The notes under the pieces are model-generated. The model did not search any database. It had not been told where the DNA came from and saw nothing but the letters and a program-made list of their open reading frames with translations. 64,000 bases of DNA from Sanghuangporus weigelae. Its lineage: Eukaryota; Basidiomycota; Agaricomycetes; Hymenochaetales; Hymenochaetaceae. Of this stretch, positions 58,401 to 64,000 are shown piece after piece. The position numbers and the translations under genes are program-made. How positions within the stretch are numbered: the stretch's first letter is position 1; the number at the start of each line of letters is the position of its first letter. The stretch covers positions 2,480,001 to 2,544,000 of the forward strand of contig CP137318.1 of NCBI GenBank assembly GCA_033182465.1, read 5' to 3'.

Positions 58401-60268
58401 GCTGCAGATGTTCTGCCTAAAGTAGAGGTCGAGGGACGAGAGCAGCGCCTTCTAGCTACATTTACTGATGCTCAGCCGGTCATCCTTGCTCGAGGCGAGG
58501 TGGTGCAGATTTCGCTTCACTTAGAGAACATGGGAACTAAAAACATCGGCGAGGTATGGCTTGTTCATGGCCCTTCAGACGAGATCTGGATGGAAGAAAA
58601 CGAGCCCAATGCTGGTGTGTTCAACACTGCATATTGCTGAGATTAGTTTTTGATGCTTTGCTCTTTGGCAGTTGCGAGCGACATGTTCGTGTCAACAAAC
58701 TCTGTTCGTTCTCCCGGTCCTGTAAAACTTCCTTTGCGGTCGGTATTGGATGGAACCATTCTCGAGCCAGAAGAAGCAATTGAGATCCCGTTTGTGTTTC
58801 ACGCCTCCGACACCGGTCGATTGGATTTGCATTTCATGCTTGTTTTCCGCGAGGTAAATGGATCTGAGCTACTCAACATGTATGGCTTTTTAACGACTTT
58901 TATATCAGTCGGAACACGACGACTTTAGGAGCATATGCTTAAAACGATCATTCGACGTCAAGCGCTTGGTCGACATTTCCGTGACATCCAGACCCAGTGG
59001 CTGCCTTGATTATTTGTTCACCTTAGACATGCAAGCTCGAAATTTGGGCGGCTCAATCGAAGTAAATATCGCCGGTGTGACAACTATAAGTCCGACCTGG
59101 CGATGTAAGTCTATAACCGACATGCCTTGGTGAGAGTCCTGTATAGTCTGTCTTCGATGCATACTGACTGTCTATTAAGTGGATCATTACCAGCAAGCCA
59201 GACGAGACAAATAATACTTGGCGCAAGCCGTGATGAGGTTGAATCCGCGTCTTCCTTAGAGACTCGGGAGTTTGTATTGTCTAGGTTTGCGGAAGTCCTG
59301 AACGGTCAAGAGCTGTCTCCTTCAGATCCACCTTTAATAGAACTGCTCTATTCAAGCTATTGTCAGGTATGTTCTCTGCGTAGGGTAAAACCTTTGATGG
59401 CTGATCTCCTTGTAGGATAATAATACTGCTAATTTGGGACTGATTAAAACAAGGCATCTCATCGACGCTAGCAAGCGGCGGATAGTTGTCGAGTCGCTCC
59501 GAACAGCCCATCCTTACATACCTTCTTCAACTCATTCGCATATATTTCCTTTATATAATCCTTCAGCGCTAGACATCATTCTGTTCTGGGATATTCCGTC
59601 ATCAGGTCGATCCGGGTACATCCTTGCTACAGGCTTAATACTCGACGCGACACACGCTCCCCTGCGAGATGTTATCCAAGAAGTGGAGGGAAGGAAGGCG
59701 AAGCGGAGTATGTTCGCCGAAACACAACGCGAAAGGGAGGAAATTCTCGAGTCGATCAGGAATAGTGAATGGAATATGGAAATGAATCCTTTGATTACAA
59801 CCATTCATTATGAGGAAACTGTCGGTCATGATTTCTCTACTGGGTAAGAAGGTCCCATCCATCCATCGTGCTCGTACACTGAATTTGATTTTTTGAAGAC
59901 CATGCGCTGTTCCTGTAGCTTTCGACTTCCGGAATTACTCTTCCACGCACGACGTGCGGTTCCTGTTGAAACTGCCTTCTTCTGATACTGTGCCACACAC
60001 AGGTCTACTACCTCCTGCTTTCTCTGGACGATTGACACGGCGAGGACAACTCGCTTCTTCACAATATACCAGTATTGTCGCGAAGATATGGGTGACGCAA
60101 CCGGGCGCTTATTCGGTCAATGGGTGGGAAGTAGAGACGGAGGTGTTAGAGCCGCCGGAATCTTCAGATGCTCCGTCTAAATCTTCCACTAGGCGCGTTC
60201 GGCAGCGATATGCAGAAGGACCCTCAATTCATACTGTTGCATCTATCACTGTGGTACATCGCGCATAA
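55412..60268 (+). CDS. TRS85: TRAPP complex subunit Trs85/TRAPPC8
   Basis: Specific subunit of TRAPPIII, the Ypt1/Rab1 exchange factor for autophagy and Golgi traffic. About 17 exons, beginning [20 protein letters not shown], encode roughly 1350 aa. Key blocks are [27 protein letters not shown]-like [60 protein letters not shown] and [20 protein letters not shown]. Helical repeats are followed by Ig-like C-terminal domains as in animal TRAPPC8, so this is the long form. Main exons run 55412-55547, 55608-55928, 55985-56138, 56194-56524, 56578-56835, 56884-57099, 57151-57276, 57324-57483, 57534-57712 and 57765-57978; from 58248 on the phase is clean to 60268. Between 57978 and 58005 the frame breaks unless a 26-nt intron is used or one base is missing from the A run at 57987-57990. 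Confidence 0.9.
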
Positions 60269-60479
60269 TACAAGTATACACAGCCTTGGATTAGTCAATG
60301 TAACCAGAACGTTCATTATCTTCAAGCCATGGTCATCGCATTGCAACCGGAATGAAAAGAGCGGCAGAAGCATTCCCTCCAAAAATAAGATATCAGCAAG
60401 AAAAACATCGTGCCATATATTTCCGTAAGGCGTTAAAGGTGATGCTAATCAGGAGAAAGTCTGCAAGTTAGGACATCGA

Positions 60480-62433
60480 TCAAATGTCTTCCATTTTGGT
60501 CCTCTTTTCCTCAGATTGTTCTCGCGAATCTCCTTCTACGAGCTTACGTTTGATCGGACCAGTGCCATCGATCGCGGCCGCCGAAGTATTTCGACGGGCC
60601 CAGCTAGGTCTTCCCCGCTGTGCACTGATGCTAGTACGACTCGCTTTCTTTGCCTTCCGCATATACTTTTTGGCAAGCGCGTCAATTTCTGGGAAGAAAT
60701 TCTATTAATAGACTGAAACACCTAAGGGCTTGGGTCCTTACCATCTCCCTTACGGCGGTAATATTCCCTCCAGGAGGCCTGTGTTCTTTGGGGATACTAC
60801 ATCGGCGCTTATTGAGCTTACCGTATCAGCTTAAAACCAGATCACAAAAGCTTACAGCAGCAAAAAAACTCTCCCATTCCCTACGGCCATTGAACCATTC
60901 TGGAGAACTTGCTATATGTTTTGCAAGTACACGCTTCTCGACTATAGAAAACATGGAGCCAGCCTCGCCGAGTTGGCCCTCCTCATCCGTAGAACCCTGG
61001 GCATCACTATCATCCTCTTCGTCAGAAGTACCACTACTTTCGTCCTCTGACTTCGAGCTCGACGAATCAGAATTAGAGGCTTCGCCGGATTCGCTGTCGG
61101 AGCTTTCCTTATAAGATACCCTTCGAGCAGCAGCAGCAGCTGCGCGTGATCGGGGATTTACAGCCTTGACGGAAGTAGTGCCTTTCCACGACTGGATCGC
61201 AGCCTCTCGGTCCGCCTCGTCAAGTTGGGTAAGGAGGTACATCTTATCGGCGACATCGTCGTGTCTGTGCCAGTATGTACGCCAAGATAACGCGGAGTGA
61301 TGGGGTACCTGAAAGCTTATACGTAAGTCTAAACCACTCCGTTAGGCGCCCATAAACATACTTTCTGTCCGAGGATTTCACAAAGTCCCGCTTTGGAAAG
61401 TTCGGGATGGCGAGCCAAATCATAAGCAATTCGTCTAAAGAAGAAAATGGCGTCCTGCTCGGTATATCGTGAATTCGGTCCAGGTGGCGGAGGAGACGGA
61501 GACCGCGAAGGAGCGGCCGGGAGACCCGTACTTTCATCTATGGCCACAGCGGGAGGAATTTTAGCAAGAAGATCATTCGACGGCGCGCTGCTCAGGCTGT
61601 TGAGGGTTCTTCGAGAGGGAGTATCGCCTCTTGTCTCCGATGATTTGTGCTTTGATTTGCCATTCGCCTCCTCTTTTCTCGTCGTTACAACTCGTGTTGG
61701 GGTGTTTTCCTTAGATTTTCCTTTTTTAGGGATGCTTGCTGAGCGTTCTTCAGATGCCCGCGATTTCTGATCCTCAGACTTTGTTCTTGGATGCGTTGGG
61801 TTCCTCTCAGCGGCTGGTGAAGGGCGGAAACTGTTGTTCACCACAGGACTTGAGGATCTTTGCTTGGCAGAAACGTTGGAACTCGAAGGAGTTTGTCTCG
61901 AGAGATTATCAACCAATGCATCGATAGTTTGTTTGTTCTCAAGGAAGTAATCTTTCCAGGCAAACGCCATTATGCCGTTATGCTGGCACACAAGCAGATC
62001 TTTGTGAGCATGAATCGGAACTTATAAAGTAAAATAAAAGACGTACCCCATGCAAGCTCTCCAACGCCACCTTATATGTAAGACCTCTCTTTGTTTGTTC
62101 GTAAAGAATCTGAGCGAGTAGCGGATTGTCTGAAGGCTGCGGTGTGCGCATTTCGGGCTGGTCAAATACGGGTGTCGGAACGTGCTGCTGTTGAGGTTGA
62201 GGGTGCTGCGTGAATTGCTGCTGTTGATGGGACACGTTGAAAGTATAGTTCTGCAGCATTTGCTGCATCATCATGGACGCATAAGGCGACTGATTGTTGT
62301 TGGGTGTAGCATGAGGAAGGAGCTGCGCGTTCTGTTGATGAATTGCGGAAGACGGACGGTGAGGCGGAAGTATCAAAGGTTGTGACCACTGCGAACCAGA
62401 TGAGGGAGGCGGGGTATAATACGAGGACATCAT
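60480..62433 (-). CDS. Tandem Myb/SANT (Rap1-type) nuclear protein
   Basis: Exons 62047-62433, 61362-61982, 60856-61308, 60742-60796 and 60480-60688 give about 574 aa. The N-terminus is Gln/Pro-rich (HQQQQFTQHPQPQQQHVPTP). A Ser/Lys-rich linker precedes a helical domain: YTEQDAIFFFRRIAYDLARH, then LCEILGQKVPHHSALSWRTY WHRHDD. After an acidic Ser/Asp/Glu stretch comes a second copy: VEKRVLAKHIASSPEWFNGR, then FFAAYPQRTQASWREYYRRK GDEIDALAKKY. Both end in a PH/PQRT-x-SW-x-x-Y(W/Y)RR helix-turn-helix typical of Rap1-like Myb domains. A basic nuclear-localisation tail (GPIKRKLVEG) closes it. No BRCT domain is seen. Probably DNA- or chromatin-binding; telomere role unproven. MMSSYYTP is the chosen start. 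Confidence 0.78.
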
Positions 62434-62812
62434 GGACAACTGCAGAAAGAACTGCGCGAGAAACGAGAAGCAGTGTAAGACGAGATGTAAGAGGACGCGA
62501 TAGTGAGAAGTGACCGTACGCGCCGAAGCTTGAGGCAAAGCTCGAATTGCTACCTTTGGTAATTTTCGGTTACGTACTCCGTCCTTGAACTGAACACTCC
62601 TAGCCCGCTCATCGACGGTCTATATTCCATCTGTCTTTCTGTATCTCCTGTTAACTCCATCATCTCATGCTAATCATACAGCTTTTTTGTGTAATGTTGA
62701 CGGTTGAATTCAAACCAATAACCGTGTTCCGCTGACCCGGTCTTACGTCACGTGTACCTCCCCGGATCTACTACTTAAGCACCATAGTCTCGTCTCCCGT
62801 TCCAACGTTCCC
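62434..62812. promoter_or_regulatory. Divergent promoter, Myb gene / MMSDH
   Basis: 379 bp between start codons; shared regulatory space. A minus-strand frame stays open upstream of the Myb gene start to 62538 and could be 5' UTR. No clear TATA element. Confidence 0.45.
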
Positions 62813-64000
62813 ATGTCCTTGCCTCGGCTTTCTCGTGTAGCTCGCACTTCGGGGGTTCGTTCGTATGCAACCGCCTCAGAAATACGAGTGAAGAGCCCGC
62901 TGGTAGGCTTGAGTTCCGTCGCTCGCGAAAAGGCGGAGCAACTTTCGGCGAACTGGAAGGGCACCAGCGCGTCTGGAGATTCTACAAAGAATTACATTGG
63001 CGGCCAGTTTGTAGACAGCAAAGCAGACTCTCTTATCGACGTCCTTGATCCTGTTAGTGACCCGAGTTCTTTGATGCGCATGTCACTCATGTATTATTTA
63101 GTCGACCCAAACGCTTCTTACCAGAGTGCCAGAGACCACCCGCTCTGAGTTTGAGAGTGCGGCCGAAGCTGCTTCAGAAGCTTATAAATCATGGAGCCGT
63201 ACAAGTGTACTTACTCGACAGAGAGTCGCTCTTGAACTCCAGTACCAGCTTCGGAAGAATGCAGATGCGCTAGCGAACAGCATCGTGCTTGAGCAGGGAA
63301 AAACACTTGCTGGTACCCTTCATAGAGTCAAGTTCCTTGTGCAACAGTGAACTTAGTATTTCACGCCAGATGCACATGGAGATGTTTTGCGTGGTCTGCA
63401 AGTTGTCGAGACCGCTTGTGGAATTACGTCCACGATTCTTGGTGACAAGCTGGAAGTGAGCAAGGATATGGATACTGAGACTCGACGTTTGCCTCTTGGT
63501 GTCTGTGCCAGCATTGCGCCATTCAACTTTCCTGCGTAAATTGTTCATCAAAGATACCATACCTATGAGATCTGATTTCTCTTGTCGTTAGAATGATACC
63601 GCTTTGGACTATTCCTATGGCAGTTGTGACTGGTAATACCCTTATCCTGAAACCTTCAGAACGCGATCCTGGCGCAGCTATGATTATCGCTGAGTGCGTA
63701 TCTAGTTTTTAGAAGCGAAGTAGCTTCGCTCAGTTTATCTCAGACTTTGCGAACGTGCTGGACTACCTCCAGGCGTTCTAAATGTTGTTCATGTAAGTGT
63801 CGCTTCAACTCTGGCATATCGTACCCATCCTAATTTGACGTTAGGGAACAGCATCAACAGTCAATGCTATTTGTGACTATCCAGCCGTCAAAGCTATCAG
63901 TTTCGTTGGAGGTCCGTTCTCTTCAATTTTGCTCTTGTGGTAGAACCTGATCCAATACTCGTCTTCCGCAGGTGACCGGGCTGGCAAGCATATCTATGAC
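62813..64000 (+). CDS. Methylmalonate-semialdehyde dehydrogenase, 5' part
   Basis: Mitochondrial CoA-acylating aldehyde dehydrogenase (ALDH6/mmsA) for valine and pyrimidine breakdown. Exons 62813-63052, 63102-63312, 63370-63535, 63592-63693, 63744-63792, 63845-63911 and 63972-64000 are in phase; the gene runs off the window. The presequence MSLPRLSRVARTSGVRSYAT precedes NYIGGQFVDSKADSLIDVLD, STQTLLTRVPETTRSEFESA, LEQGKTLADAHGDVLRGLQV, ETACGITSTILGDKLEVSKD and ICDYPAVKAISFVGGDRAGK. The last matches the NAD-binding FVGG(S/D) loop. The window ends before the catalytic Cys. Those motifs distinguish it from other ALDH classes. Confidence 0.94.

Noticed and set aside
1-64000. Transposons, virus-derived elements, CRISPR or toxin systems
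   Set aside because: I saw no reverse transcriptase, integrase, transposase, capsid or polymerase motifs, no long terminal or inverted repeats, and no regularly spaced repeats.

Overview
The window looks like a gene-dense stretch of a basidiomycete (probably agaricomycete) nuclear genome. Nearly every gene is cut by short GT-AG introns, mostly about 50 to 75 nt and up to 11 to 17 exons per gene. Many proteins have typical fungal architectures: Snf4, Ssh4, Byr4, Yhm2, the fungal LCCL-domain membrane protein and Trs85/TRAPPC8. The organism call is inference. I read 27 genes, two of them cut by the window edges. I see no transposon, virus-derived element, CRISPR array, rRNA or convincing tRNA.

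Layout. 1-2015 holds the 3' part of a DHA2-type MFS exporter. 2511-6178 has two minus-strand genes, the AMPK gamma subunit SNF4 and the Rsp5 adaptor SSH4. 6545-7996 is the Golgi protein TVP23. 8634-10933 is a dual-specificity phosphatase. 11834-14291 is a mitochondrial m-AAA protease, followed by an ACS-type MFS transporter (14497-17080, minus). NIP7 and NRDE2 diverge from a 197-bp gap near 18.6 kb, followed by the septation regulator BYR4. 26114-28865 carries two minus-strand organelle membrane proteins, an Mpv17/PMP22 relative and the citrate/oxoglutarate carrier YHM2. 29659-33516 is an uncharacterised coiled-coil gene that diverges from the urease accessory gene ureD. Then come SEC39, an unknown Ser/Pro-rich gene, CGR1, VPS18, SHB17, seipin, two unknown conserved genes, an LCCL-domain membrane protein, a small zinc-finger-like gene, a WW-domain gene, TRS85/TRAPPC8, a tandem Myb/SANT (Rap1-type) gene, and the 5' part of methylmalonate-semialdehyde dehydrogenase.

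Themes. Housekeeping functions dominate. Several genes serve vesicle traffic and endolysosomal sorting (SSH4, TVP23, SEC39, VPS18, TRS85), although they are not one operon-like unit. Others serve mitochondria (m-AAA, YHM2, MMSDH, an Mpv17-family protein) or ribosome and RNA biology (NIP7, NRDE2, CGR1). Divergent pairs with 120 to 370 bp between start codons recur.

The most unusual signal is splicing architecture. YHM2 needs two successive 3-nt microexons (Phe, then Glu) to restore its conserved FEVTTLGQP motif. SHB17 needs a 7-nt microexon to make its RHTG motif, TVP23 a 10-nt exon, and NIP7 ends in exons of 28 and 15 nt. TRS85 has one apparent frame break near 57.98 kb. Exon coordinates were worked out by hand from splice signals, frame and remembered family consensus. 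Codon phase is consistent in all models except the ACS transporter, which is only partly resolved, and the TRS85 break.
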